A stretch of 64,000 bases of DNA from Streptomyces barringtoniae (GTDB lineage Bacteria > Actinomycetota > Actinomycetes > Streptomycetales > Streptomycetaceae): contig NZ_JAJHNP010000026.1 of assembly GCF_020819595.1 (NCBI RefSeq), positions 62,001 through 126,000 on the forward strand. The letters are read 5' to 3'. Under the pieces are notes generated by a model, which saw nothing but the letters and a program-made list of their open reading frames with translations, ran no database searches and was not told the origin of the DNA. Position numbers and translations under genes: made by a program. Below are positions 1 through 8,267 of the stretch, piece by piece (position 1 is the first letter of the stretch; each line of letters begins with the position of its first letter).

Positions 1-164
1 TGCGGCACGCCGCCGAGCGCGAGCACCGCCCGCACCCGGCGTTCCTGGGCCGCGTCCAGCGGATCGCCGCCGGTACGGTCCCCGCGTTCCCCACGGTCCG
101 TACCGGCGGCGTACGCCCCCCGGTCGCGGCGCGCCCCTCCGCGCAGCACAGGCCACCCCCTCAC
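1..164 (-). CDS. Partial CDS (N-terminus), unknown product
   Basis: The minus strand is open from a GTG at 164-162 to the left edge, giving about 54 N-terminal residues. An AGGGG ribosome site lies seven bases before the GTG. The visible protein begins with a glycine/arginine-rich stretch and then becomes a regular helix-like segment (LDAAQERRVRAVLALGGVP) with normal Streptomyces codon use. That segment is too short to name a family. The gene is divergent from asd, with about 317 bases between them that must hold both promoters. Product not recognised. Confidence 0.5.
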   Translation of the reverse strand, partial: MRGWPVLRGGARRDRGAYAAGTDRGERGDRTGGDPLDAAQERRVRAVLALGGVP

Positions 165-481
165 GCGTCTGCCCCTACGACGCGGCAGCGGGCCGGAACG
201 TTCGGACCGGTTTCCGGCGGTGCGCAGAGGCGTATGTCACATGGCCGTGTGGCCGGGGAGGCGTACGGGCAGGCACAGGACAGCACAGCTTGCGGCCCTG
301 GCGCCCGGCGGAGGGAATTTCTCCAGCTCAGGGGCATGTTGGACGGACGTACGGAACCGTTCGCCGGGCGATCGTGTCCCACTCCTCGGGCACGCCTCGC
401 AAAGAATTGGACAGGTGGACCGGGGTCGGCCGCATGATGGAAAAGCCCCGGTCATGCACGAGACACAAAGAGGGAGTCACT
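165..481. promoter_or_regulatory. Divergent intergenic region upstream of asd
   Basis: This stretch separates the partial minus-strand gene from asd. I see no ORF with a ribosome site. The only clear signal is the GAGGGAG ribosome site at its right end, serving the asd GTG. It must contain two outward promoters, but I could not pick convincing -35/-10 pairs. Confidence 0.35.
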
Positions 482-1501
482 GTGAGGGTCGGAATCGTCG
501 GAGCCACCGGTCAGGTCGGCACGGTCATGCGCAGGATCCTCGCGGAGCGGAACTTCCCGGTGACCCAGCTGCGCCTGTTCGCCTCGGCGCGCTCGGCCGG
601 CACCGTGCTGGACGGGGTGACGGTGGAGGACGCGGCGACCGCCGACTACACCGGCCTGGACATCGTGCTCTTCTCGGCGGGCGGCGCGACCTCCAGGGCC
701 CTGGCCGAAAAGGTCGCCTCCCAGGGCGCCGTCGTGATCGACAACTCCTCCGCCTGGCGCAAGGACCCCGAGGTCCCGCTCGTCGTCTCCGAGGTGAACC
801 CGCACGCGGCCGCCGACCGTCCCAAGGGCATCATCGCCAACCCGAACTGCACCACGATGGCCGCGATGCCGGTCCTGAAGCCGCTGCACGAGGAGGCCGG
901 TCTCCAGGCGCTGATCGTCGCCACCTACCAGGCGGTGTCCGGCTCGGGTCTCGCGGGCGTGGCCGAGCTGCACGGCCAGGTGCAGAAGGTGGCCGACGAG
1001 GCCGACAAGCTGACACACGACGGGCGGGCGGTCGACTTCCCCGAGCCGCAGGTCTACAAGCGCACCATCGCCTTCAACGTGCTCCCGCTGGCGGGCTCGA
1101 TCGTCGACGACGGTCTCAACGAGACCGACGAGGAGCAGAAGCTGCGCCACGAGTCCCGCAAGATCCTGGAGATCCCCGAGCTGAAGGTCTCCGGCACCTG
1201 CGTGCGCGTGCCCGTCTTCTCCGGCCACTCCCTCCAGGTCAACGCCCGCTTCGCCCGCCCGGTCTCCCCGGAGCGCGCCACCGAGCTGCTCGCCGGGGCC
1301 CCGGGCGTCGCCCTCTCCGACATCCCGACCCCGCTGCAGGCGGCCGGCCAGGACCCGTCGTACGTCGGCCGCATCCGCCGCGACGAGACGGTGGACAACG
1401 GCCTGGCGCTGTTCATCTCCAACGACAACCTCCGCAAGGGCGCCGCGCTGAACGCGGTCCAGATCGCGGAGCTGGTGGCGGCGGAGCTGTCCTCGAAGTA
1501 A
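482..1501 (+). CDS. asd: Aspartate-semialdehyde dehydrogenase
   Basis: This enzyme reduces L-aspartyl-4-phosphate to aspartate-4-semialdehyde with NADPH, the branch point to lysine/diaminopimelate, threonine and methionine. The protein is 339 aa, the normal family length. It starts with a dinucleotide-binding loop GIVGATGQVG (residues 4-13) and carries the active-site motif NPNCTT with the nucleophilic cysteine at residue 123. QAVSGSG follows in the catalytic domain. The GTG start at 482 is chosen because GAGGGAG lies just upstream and the glycine loop must sit at the very N-terminus. Longer upstream readings would add unrelated sequence. A strong hairpin follows the stop, so this is probably a single-gene transcript. 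Streptomyces often carry two asd genes and this one is not next to an aspartokinase gene, so it is probably the asd2-type copy. Confidence 0.95.
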   Translation: MRVGIVGATGQVGTVMRRILAERNFPVTQLRLFASARSAGTVLDGVTVEDAATADYTGLDIVLFSAGGATSRALAEKVASQGAVVIDNSSAWRKDPEVPLVVSEVNPHAAADRPKGIIANPNCTTMAAMPVLKPLHEEAGLQALIVATYQAVSGSGLAGVAELHGQVQKVADEADKLTHDGRAVDFPEPQVYKRTIAFNVLPLAGSIVDDGLNETDEEQKLRHESRKILEIPELKVSGTCVRVPVFSGHSLQVNARFARPVSPERATELLAGAPGVALSDIPTPLQAAGQDPSYVGRIRRDETVDNGLALFISNDNLRKGAALNAVQIAELVAAELSSK

Positions 1502-1520
1502 CCCGCACGCAACTGCGCCA

Positions 1521-1554
1521 CAGGGGGCGGTCACGGTCACGTGGCCGCCCCCTG
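1521..1554 (+). terminator. Hairpin terminator of asd
   Basis: A 14-bp stem (CAGGGGGCGGTCAC against GTGGCCGCCCCCTG, one G-T pair) closes a six-base loop 20 bases after the asd stop. There is no long T-run, as is common for Streptomyces terminators. Confidence 0.7.
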
Positions 1555-1613
1555 TCGTGTCTTCCGCCGTCGTGCGAGGATCACTGACCCGGATTTCCGA
1601 GCGGGAGGTGGCC

Positions 1614-2978
1614 GTGGACACGTGCGCGACCTGTGGCGGCCCTCTTCCGGCACGGGCCGGCCGCCGGGGCCGTAGCTCGGTGTACTGCTCGGCGGCCTGC
1701 CGGCAGAAGGCCTACCGGGAGCGGCAGGACGGTGGCGGGGGCCTGGAGGAGCTGATCGAGTCGGTCGGCCGGCAGGCGGGTTCGCTGGTGCCGCGGCCGG
1801 CCTCCGCCCTGTACGCGGGCGTGACCGAACTGTCCGCCTCCGTGGCCCGGCTGCGCCGTATCGCACGGCTCGCGCAGGAGACCCGGCAGACCACGGACCA
1901 TTGCGTCACAGAGCCCGGCGTGACGGAAAACCCCGGGAGCGGGGCCGGCGCCGGTGGCCCGGTCTGCGTCACGGGCTCCCCCGTGACGCAAACCGACACG
2001 ACGGAAACCGACGCCACGCCCTTCGACGAGTCCGCCTTCGCCGCCCTCACCGAGTCGTACCGGCGGGAGATCCGCGCCCACTGCTATCGCATGACCGGCT
2101 CCTACGACGACGCCGAGGACCTGGTCCAGGAGACGTTCCTGCGGGCCTGGCGGGGCCGGGACGGCTATCGGGGCCGGGCGAGCGCCCGTACCTGGCTGTA
2201 CCGCATCGCGACCAACGCCTGCCTGGACTTCCAGCGCCGTACCGCCCGCCGCCCGCAGGCTTACGAGCCGTTGCCCGGCATGGACCACGGCAACGGCGAG
2301 CCGCCGGCCCGAATCACCTGGCTGCAGCCGTACCCGGACGACGAGCTGCCGGACAGCGCGGCGGAATCGCGCGAGACCGTCGAGCTGGTCCTGCTGGCCG
2401 CGCTCCAGCACCTGCCCGGCCGCCAGCGGGCCGCGCTCGTGCTGCGCGACCTGCTCGGACTCACCGCCGCCGAGACCGCGCAGATGCTCGGCACCTCCGT
2501 GGCCTCGGTCAACAGCGCGCTGCAACGCGCCCGTCCGGCCCTGCGCGAGCGGCTGCCCGCGAGCCGTACGGACTGGACGGCCACCCCGCCCACGGACGCC
2601 CAGCGGGCCGCGCTCCAGCGGTACGTGACGGCCGCCGAGCGGCTCGACTTCGCCGCGATGGCCGAGCTGCTCGCCGAGGACGTCACGCTGACGATGCCGC
2701 CCAACCCGTTCTGGTTCACCGGCCGCGAGGCGCTGCTCGCCTTCCTCCGCCCGAGCCTCGACCCGGCGTCCCCCATGTTCCTCGGCCACTGGCGCCACCT
2801 GCCCGCCCGGGCCAACGGGCAGCTCGCGGCCGGGGGTTACGTCCGCCGCCCCGGTACGAACGTCTACCGCGCCCAGGTCCTGGACGTGCTCCGCTTCGAC
2901 GCCGCGGGCCGCATCACGGAGATCACCTCCTTCGAACCGCACCTGTTCCCGGCGTTCGGACTGCCGCTGCGGCTGTGA
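1614..2978 (+). CDS. ECF sigma factor with N-terminal zinc-finger-like module and C-terminal SnoaL-like domain
   Basis: Three parts can be read. Residues 1-35 hold CATCGG followed by YCSAACRQKAYRERQ, a CxxC/CxxxC treble-clef-like module seen in small actinobacterial proteins. A linker (about 85-140) is rich in VT dipeptides. Then come sigma region 2 (RIRAHCYRMTGSYDDAEDLVQE-type sequence through WLYRIATNACLD) and region 4 (LPGRQRAALVLRDLLGLTAAET). The last 130 residues form a SnoaL-like domain with PPNPFWFTGREALLAFL, as in the SigG/TIGR02960-type ECF factors. In that group the SnoaL domain is thought to control activity in place of an anti-sigma factor. The GTG at 1614 follows GGGAGG with five-base spacing; an in-frame GTG at 1557 is less likely because it sits right behind the asd terminator. 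The following oxidoreductase gene is probably a target or partner. Confidence 0.85.
   Translation: MDTCATCGGPLPARAGRRGRSSVYCSAACRQKAYRERQDGGGGLEELIESVGRQAGSLVPRPASALYAGVTELSASVARLRRIARLAQETRQTTDHCVTEPGVTENPGSGAGAGGPVCVTGSPVTQTDTTETDATPFDESAFAALTESYRREIRAHCYRMTGSYDDAEDLVQETFLRAWRGRDGYRGRASARTWLYRIATNACLDFQRRTARRPQAYEPLPGMDHGNGEPPARITWLQPYPDDELPDSAAESRETVELVLLAALQHLPGRQRAALVLRDLLGLTAAETAQMLGTSVASVNSALQRARPALRERLPASRTDWTATPPTDAQRAALQRYVTAAERLDFAAMAELLAEDVTLTMPPNPFWFTGREALLAFLRPSLDPASPMFLGHWRHLPARANGQLAAGGYVRRPGTNVYRAQVLDVLRFDAAGRITEITSFEPHLFPAFGLPLRL
1903..1989. repeat. Two inverted repeats of the GCGTCAC type inside the sigma-factor linker
   Basis: CGTCAC at 1904-1909 pairs with GTGACG at 1920-1925. 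Sixty bases later GCGTCACGGG (1966-1975) pairs perfectly with CCCGTGACGC (1980-1989) around a CTCC loop. Both lie in the VT-rich linker, so they encode VT dipeptides, but they could also act as operators or a hairpin between the two halves of the gene. Confidence 0.6.
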
Positions 2979-3046
2979 GCGATGAGCGCCGGGGGTGCCG
3001 TGCGTCTGTATCGGTGAAACGGACACCACTTCCGAAGGAGTTCACC

Positions 3047-3805
3047 ATGCTGCTCACCGACAAGACCGCGATCGTCTACGGCGCCGGCGGCTCGATCGGC
3101 GGTGCGGTGGCCCGCGCCTTCGCCGGCGAGGGCGCCCGGGTGCACCTCGTGGGCCGCACCCGGGAGACGCTGGAGGCGGTGGCGGCCGACCTCAAGGACG
3201 CCGAGGTCGCCGTCGTGGACGCCCTCGACGAGGCGGCGGTGGAGGAGCACCTCGCGGGCGTCGGCGACGTCGACATCTCGTTCAACCTCGTCACCCGCGG
3301 CGATGTGCAGGGCGCCCCGCTCACCGAGATGCCCGTGGACGACTTCCTGCGGCCGGTGATCAACGGCGCCCGCGCCAACTTCATCACCGCCCGCGCCGCC
3401 GGGCGCCGCATGGCCGAGCGCGGCTCGGGAGTCGTCCTCGCCCTCAACAGCGGCTCCGCGCACGGCAGTCCGATGATGGGCGGCACGGGACCGGCCGATG
3501 CCGCGATCGACACACTCGTACGGAACCTGGCGATCGAGCTGGGTCCGCGCGGGGTGCGGGCCGTGGGGCTGTGGGCGGCCGGGGTGCCCGAGACGTTCAC
3601 CGTCGAGAAGCTGTCCGCCGTCAACCCGGCGATCGACGAGGCAGCCGTCCAGGGCATCGTCGACAACCTCGCGGCGATGCGCATGACCCGCCGCAACCCC
3701 ACTCTCGCCGAGGTCGCCGCCACCGCCGTCTTCCTCGCCTCCGACCGGGCGGCCGGCATCACCGGCACCTTCGTCGACGTCACCGGCGGGATGGTCGCTC
3801 GCTGA
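3047..3805 (+). CDS. SDR-family oxidoreductase homologue lacking the catalytic YxxxK
   Basis: A 252-aa protein with a classical short-chain dehydrogenase fold. A glycine-rich cofactor loop YGAGGSIGGAVA is at residues 9-20, the family NxxG position reads FNLVTRG, and the C-terminus ends ITGTFVDVTGG as in many SDRs. Where the family has S...YxxSK the sequence reads SGSAHGSPMMGGTGPADAAI, so the active-site tyrosine and lysine are replaced (by T or G, and D). The fold is therefore kept but ordinary SDR chemistry is doubtful; it may bind NAD(P) or act by another mechanism. The ATG follows AAGGAG with good spacing. It lies 68 bases after the ECF sigma gene, the usual place for an oxidoreductase controlled by a SnoaL-type ECF factor. 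Confidence 0.8.
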   Translation: MLLTDKTAIVYGAGGSIGGAVARAFAGEGARVHLVGRTRETLEAVAADLKDAEVAVVDALDEAAVEEHLAGVGDVDISFNLVTRGDVQGAPLTEMPVDDFLRPVINGARANFITARAAGRRMAERGSGVVLALNSGSAHGSPMMGGTGPADAAIDTLVRNLAIELGPRGVRAVGLWAAGVPETFTVEKLSAVNPAIDEAAVQGIVDNLAAMRMTRRNPTLAEVAATAVFLASDRAAGITGTFVDVTGGMVAR

Positions 3806-3889
3806 GCCGGGAAAGGGCGCCCGGGGCCGGCGAGCCGTGCGCACACGAAAGGGCGCCCGGCGCGCAGGCCGGGCGCCCTTGCCGCGGTG

Positions 3890-6463
3890 CTACTTGCCGG
3901 CCGCCGCGTCCGCCGCCTGGGCCTTCAGGGCCCGCTCGACGCCGGAGCGGGACTCCGAGACGAGGCGGCGCAGGGCCGCGTTCGGCTCGGCCGCACCCAG
4001 CCAGGCGTCGGTCTTGGCGAGGGTCGCCTCGGAGACCTGGACCGCCGGGTACAGGCCGATCGCGATCTGCTGGGCGATCTCGTGCGAACGGGCGTCCCAG
4101 ACGTCCTTGACGACCTCGAAGTACCGGTCCGCGTACGGCGCCAGCAGCTCGCGCTGGTCGGTCTGGACGAAGCCGCCGATCACGGCCTCCTGCACGGCGT
4201 TCGGCAGCTTGTCGGAGTCGACCACCGAGGACCAGGCCTCCGCCTTGGCCTCCGGGGTCGGGCGGGCCGCGCGGGCGGTGGCCGCGTGCCGCTCACCCGC
4301 GGCCGTCCTGTCCCGCTCGTACTCGGCCGCGATCTCCGCCTCGTCGAAGCGGCCGACCGCCGCCAGCCGCTCCACGAACGCCCAGCGCAGCTCGGTGTCC
4401 ACGGCCAGGCCCTCGACGGTCTGCGTGCCCTCCAGCAGGCCCTCCAGCAGGTCCAGCTGCTCGGGGGTGCGGGCCGTCGCCGCGAAGGCACGGGCCCAGG
4501 CCAGCTGGTGGTCGCCGCCCGGCTGGGCCGCACGCAGGTGGGCCAGCGTGGCGTCGGTCCACCGGGCCAGCAGGGACTCGCGGGCGGCCGGGTCGGCGTA
4601 CAGGTCGATGGCGAGCTTGACCTGGCGGTGCAGCGACTGCACCACGCCGATGTCGGACTCCTTGCCGATGCCGGACAGGACCAGGGAGAGGTAGTCCCGG
4701 GTGGCCAGCTCGGCGTCCCGGGTCATGTCCCAGGCCGACGCCCAGCACAGGGCCCGCGGGAGGGACTCCTGGAAGTCGCCGAGGTGTTCGGTGACCGTCT
4801 TCAGGGACTCCTCGTCCAGGCGGACCTTGGCGTACGACAGGTCGTCGTCGTTGAGCAGGACGACCGCCGGCCGGCGCCTGCCGGTCACCTGCGGTACGGC
4901 CGTCAGCTCGCCGTCGACGTCCAGCTCGATCCGCTCGGTGCGCACCAGCTTGCCGCTCGCGTCGAGGTTGTACAGGCCGACGGCGATGCGGTGCGGGCGC
5001 AGCACCGGCTCGCCCTTGGCGCCGGCGGGCAGGGCCGGGGCCTCCTGGCGGACGGCGAAGGAGGTGACGACACCGTCGGCGTCCGTCCGGATCTCCGGGC
5101 GGAGGATGTTGATGCCCGCCGTCTCCAGCCACTTCCGCGACCAGGTCTTCAGGTCGCGGCCGGAGGTCTCCTCCAGGGCGCCGAGCAGGTCGGACAGGCG
5201 GGTGTTGCCGAACGCGTGCCGCTTGAAGTAGGCCTGCACGCCCGTGAAGAACTCGTCCTCGCCGACGTACGCGACGAGCTGCTTCAACACGCTCGCACCC
5301 TTGGCGTACGTGATGCCGTCGAAGTTGACGAGCACGTCGTCCAGGTCGCGGATGTCCGCCATGATCGGGTGCGTGGACGGCAGCTGGTCCTGCCGGTACG
5401 CCCAGGTCTTCATGGAGTTGGCGAACGTGGTCCACGAGTGCGGCCAGCGCGAGCCCGGCGCGGCGGCCTGGCAGGCGATGGAGGTGTAGGTGGCGAACGA
5501 CTCGTTCAGCCACAGGTCGTTCCACCACTCCATGGTGACGAGGTCGCCGAACCACATGTGGGCCAGCTCGTGCAGGATCGTCTCCGCGCGGACCTCGTAC
5601 GCCGCGTCGGTCACCTTGGACCGGAAGACGTACTGGTCGCGGATGGTGACGGCACCCGCGTTCTCCATCGCGCCCGCGTTGAACTCGGGCACGAACAGCT
5701 GGTCGTACTTCGCGAAGGGGTACGCGTAGTCGAACTTCTCCTGGAACCAGTCGAAGCCCTGCCGGGTCACCTCGAAGATCGCGTCCGAGTCCAGGAACTC
5801 GGCGAGGGACGGGCGGCAGTAGATCCCCAGCGGCACGCTCTGCCCGTCCTTCTCGTACACGCTGTGCACGGAGTGGTACGGGCCGACGATCAGCGCGGTG
5901 ATGTACGACGAGATGCGCGGGGTCGGCTCGAAGGACCAGACGTTGTCCTGCGGCTCCGGGGTCGGCGAGTTCGAGATCACCGTCCAGCCCTCGGGCGCCC
6001 GCACGGTGAACTGGAAGGTGGCCTTCAGGTCCGGCTGCTCGAAGGAGGCGAACACCCGGCGGGCGTCCGGGACCTCGAACTGGGTGTAGAGGTAGGCCTG
6101 CTCGTCGACCGGGTCGACGAAGCGGTGCAGGCCCTCGCCGGTGTTGGTGTAGGCGCAGTCCGCGACGACCCGCAGGACGTTACGGCCCTCCAGCAGACCC
6201 GGCAGGGCGATCCGCGAGTCCTTGAAGACCTCGGCGGGGTCGAGCACGTCACCGTTCAGGGTGACCTCGTGGACGGTGGGCGCCACCAGGTCGATGAAGG
6301 ACTCGGCACCGCCGCGGGCCACGTCGAAGCGCACCGTGGTCACGGACCTGTAGGTACCGCCCTCCTGCGCGCCGGAGAGGTCGAGATCGATCTCGTACGA
6401 GTCAACGGTGAGCAGCTCCGCCCGCTGCTGCGCCTCTTCGCGAGTCAGGTTTGTGCCAGGCAC
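3890..6463 (-). CDS. pepN: Aminopeptidase N (M1 family)
   Basis: A zinc metallopeptidase that removes N-terminal residues from peptides in the cytoplasm. The 857-aa length fits the actinobacterial family. The exopeptidase motif GAMEN is at residues 264-268. The zinc site HELAH is at 298-302 with the third ligand in NESFATY downstream (HEXXH-X18-E pattern). The N-terminal beta domain begins MPGTNLTREEAQQRAELL, typical for Streptomyces PepN, and the C-terminal helical ERAP1-like half is complete. The GTG start at 6463 has GAGGAG eight bases upstream. The gene is divergent from the DUF1203-like gene and convergent with the SDR gene; the 84 bases after its stop are GC-rich without a clear terminator. 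Confidence 0.95.
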   Translation of the reverse strand: MPGTNLTREEAQQRAELLTVDSYEIDLDLSGAQEGGTYRSVTTVRFDVARGGAESFIDLVAPTVHEVTLNGDVLDPAEVFKDSRIALPGLLEGRNVLRVVADCAYTNTGEGLHRFVDPVDEQAYLYTQFEVPDARRVFASFEQPDLKATFQFTVRAPEGWTVISNSPTPEPQDNVWSFEPTPRISSYITALIVGPYHSVHSVYEKDGQSVPLGIYCRPSLAEFLDSDAIFEVTRQGFDWFQEKFDYAYPFAKYDQLFVPEFNAGAMENAGAVTIRDQYVFRSKVTDAAYEVRAETILHELAHMWFGDLVTMEWWNDLWLNESFATYTSIACQAAAPGSRWPHSWTTFANSMKTWAYRQDQLPSTHPIMADIRDLDDVLVNFDGITYAKGASVLKQLVAYVGEDEFFTGVQAYFKRHAFGNTRLSDLLGALEETSGRDLKTWSRKWLETAGINILRPEIRTDADGVVTSFAVRQEAPALPAGAKGEPVLRPHRIAVGLYNLDASGKLVRTERIELDVDGELTAVPQVTGRRRPAVVLLNDDDLSYAKVRLDEESLKTVTEHLGDFQESLPRALCWASAWDMTRDAELATRDYLSLVLSGIGKESDIGVVQSLHRQVKLAIDLYADPAARESLLARWTDATLAHLRAAQPGGDHQLAWARAFAATARTPEQLDLLEGLLEGTQTVEGLAVDTELRWAFVERLAAVGRFDEAEIAAEYERDRTAAGERHAATARAARPTPEAKAEAWSSVVDSDKLPNAVQEAVIGGFVQTDQRELLAPYADRYFEVVKDVWDARSHEIAQQIAIGLYPAVQVSEATLAKTDAWLGAAEPNAALRRLVSESRSGVERALKAQAADAAAGK

Positions 6464-6576
6464 GCGGTCATCTCCTCGTTATGTGTCGGTTGCGCCATCC
6501 TTCCATGGGACCCGCAGGGAAAGCGATGTCCGGATACCGCCGGTCAGCGGGGCGGCCGGGCAGGAGGCTGGGGCGT

Positions 6577-7050
6577 ATGAGGACCTACACCGCACGCCCG
6601 ATTCCGTCCCGGTCACTGAAGGAGCTGCGCACCGCCGACGACGCGGGCCGCCCCCTGGCCCCCTTCACCGACGAGGAGGGCGGCGCCCCGCTGCGCTGCT
6701 GCCTGCGGCGCAGCGAGCCCGGCGAGCGGATCGCCCTGGTCTCGTACGCGCCGCTGCGCCGCTGGGCGGCCGAGACGGGCGCCGACCCGGGGGCGTACGA
6801 CGAACAGGGCCCGGTCTTCATCCACGCGGACGAGTGCCCGGGCCCGTCGCCCGACCCCGCCCTGCCCTTCACCGATGCCCACCGTGTGCTCCGCCGCTAC
6901 TCGGCCGACGGCCGGATCCTGGGCGGCCGCCTCACGGACGACGACTTCCCCTCCGCCCTCTCCGAGGCCTTCGCCGACCCGGAGGTGGCGGTGGTGCAGG
7001 TGCGGGCGGTGGAGTACGGGTGCTTCCTGTACGAGGTGCGGCGGGGCTGA
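6577..7050 (+). CDS. DUF1203-like conserved hypothetical protein
   Basis: A 157-aa soluble protein beginning MRTYTARPIPSRSLKELR. It has a central segment LRCCLRRSEPGERIALVSY followed by GPVFIHADECPG, the pattern I associate with the DUF1203 family. No signal peptide or membrane segment is visible. The ATG has GGAGG nine bases upstream. Its function is unknown. It is divergent from pepN across 113 bases, and nothing in its neighbours suggests a role. Confidence 0.75.
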   Translation: MRTYTARPIPSRSLKELRTADDAGRPLAPFTDEEGGAPLRCCLRRSEPGERIALVSYAPLRRWAAETGADPGAYDEQGPVFIHADECPGPSPDPALPFTDAHRVLRRYSADGRILGGRLTDDDFPSALSEAFADPEVAVVQVRAVEYGCFLYEVRRG

Positions 7051-7314
7051 GTCGCGCAGAGGAAAGAGAGCCTCGGCCGTGCCGGACGCGGCCCCGCCCG
7101 GCGCGTCGGCGCTCACCGCACCGCTCGTCGACGGACCAGGGGGCGTCGGCCCACGCGATGTCGGGCCGCACACCCGTGACCGACCCGATCGCCATCGCCG
7201 CGTAGGGGTTCGGGATCCTCGGGCGCGCAGGCGAGGGCACCCGCCAGATGTCCGACGGCCACCGCCGGACTCCCCCGCAGTGCGCCATCACCCCCGCGAC
7301 ACCCGCGTCGGCTG
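7051..7314. other. Intergenic stretch, possible decayed coding sequence
   Basis: No gene with a start and ribosome site can be supported in these 264 bases. On the minus strand a reading such as NPYAAMAIGSVTGVRPDIAW has protein-like composition, but it has no start codon and merges into another frame of the LysR gene. It could be a gene remnant; I do not recognise it. Confidence 0.2.
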
Positions 7315-8250
7315 CTACCGCTCGGTTCGGCCATGGGCACCGAGCCGGTGAGGGCGCCCGGGCACCGCATCCCGCAGGGCCTGGAGCACACGGGTCACCG
7401 CGGGCCCGGTCTCCCCGCCCCTGCGTACCGCCGCCGTCACATGGCGGACCGGGCCGTCCGGCCCGAGGTCCCGCATGACCACCCCGTCGCGGCGGCCCGC
7501 GGCCATGCGCGGGACCAGGGCCACGCCCATGCCCGCCTCCACCATGGCGAGGATCGCGGTCCAGCCGGAGGCCGAGTGGCCCTGGTGGGGGCTGAAGCCG
7601 GCCGCCTCGCAGGCGCGGCGGGTGATGTCCGACCAGGGGCCGCTGCCGCCGAAGATCCAGGGTTCGGCGGCCAGGTCGGTGAGGGTGAGGGCGGGGGCCA
7701 CGGCCAGGGGGTGGTCCGGGGGCAGGGCGACGTCCAAGGGGTCGGCCAGCAGGGGGATTTGGGTGAAGCGGGGGTCCGCCGCGCCGGGCGCCGACGCCGC
7801 GAGGGACAGGGCGAGGTCCGCCTCGCCGGCCGTCAGGAGGTCGTAGGCCTCGGCGGCCTCCGCCTCCCGCACCCGGACCGTCACCCGGGGGTGCGTGTCC
7901 CGCAGGGCCCGTACGGCCGGTACGACCAGGGCGGGTACGGACGTCGGGAACGCGGCGACCCGGACCTCCCCGGCCTCCCCCTGGACGTACGCCGCCAACG
8001 CCGCCTCCGTGCGCTCCAGTTGCTCGAAGACCGGCTCGGTGTGGGCCAGCACCAGGCGGGCCGCGTCGGTGAGGCGGACCCGGCGGCCCCGCGCCTCCAG
8101 CAGGGGTACGCCGAGCTGCCGGGCGAGGTTGGTGAGCTGCTGGGAGACGGCGGAGGGGGTCATGTGCAGGGCCTCGGCCGTCGCCGTCACGGTGCCGCGC
8201 TCGCGCAGGGTGCGCAGGATCTGCAGCTTCCGGATGTCCCACTCGGCCAT
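7315..8250 (-). CDS. LysR-family transcriptional regulator
   Basis: A 311-aa protein. Residues 5-60 form the LysR winged helix (IRKLQILRTLRERGTVTATA, then MTPSAVSQQLTNLARQLGVP), followed by a linker helix and a two-lobed substrate-binding domain (AFPTSVPALVVPAVRAL, and later MVEAGMGVALVPRM). The effector cannot be inferred. The ATG at 8250 is preferred because the HTH starts a few residues later. It lies 17 bases downstream of the EamA exporter gene on the same strand, so the two are almost certainly co-transcribed and the regulator probably controls this exporter. It would bind in the region above the exporter start, where two palindromes are present. Confidence 0.9.
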   Translation of the reverse strand: MAEWDIRKLQILRTLRERGTVTATAEALHMTPSAVSQQLTNLARQLGVPLLEARGRRVRLTDAARLVLAHTEPVFEQLERTEAALAAYVQGEAGEVRVAAFPTSVPALVVPAVRALRDTHPRVTVRVREAEAAEAYDLLTAGEADLALSLAASAPGAADPRFTQIPLLADPLDVALPPDHPLAVAPALTLTDLAAEPWIFGGSGPWSDITRRACEAAGFSPHQGHSASGWTAILAMVEAGMGVALVPRMAAGRRDGVVMRDLGPDGPVRHVTAAVRRGGETGPAVTRVLQALRDAVPGRPHRLGAHGRTER

Positions 8251-8267
8251 GCCGGGAAAGCTACACG

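Noticed and set aside
3887..6580. An 897-codon open frame on the plus strand opposite pepN
   Set aside because: It is the mirror of pepN caused by high GC at third positions; it has no start signal, and the composition (many V, R, G, L, D) is that of an antisense shadow.
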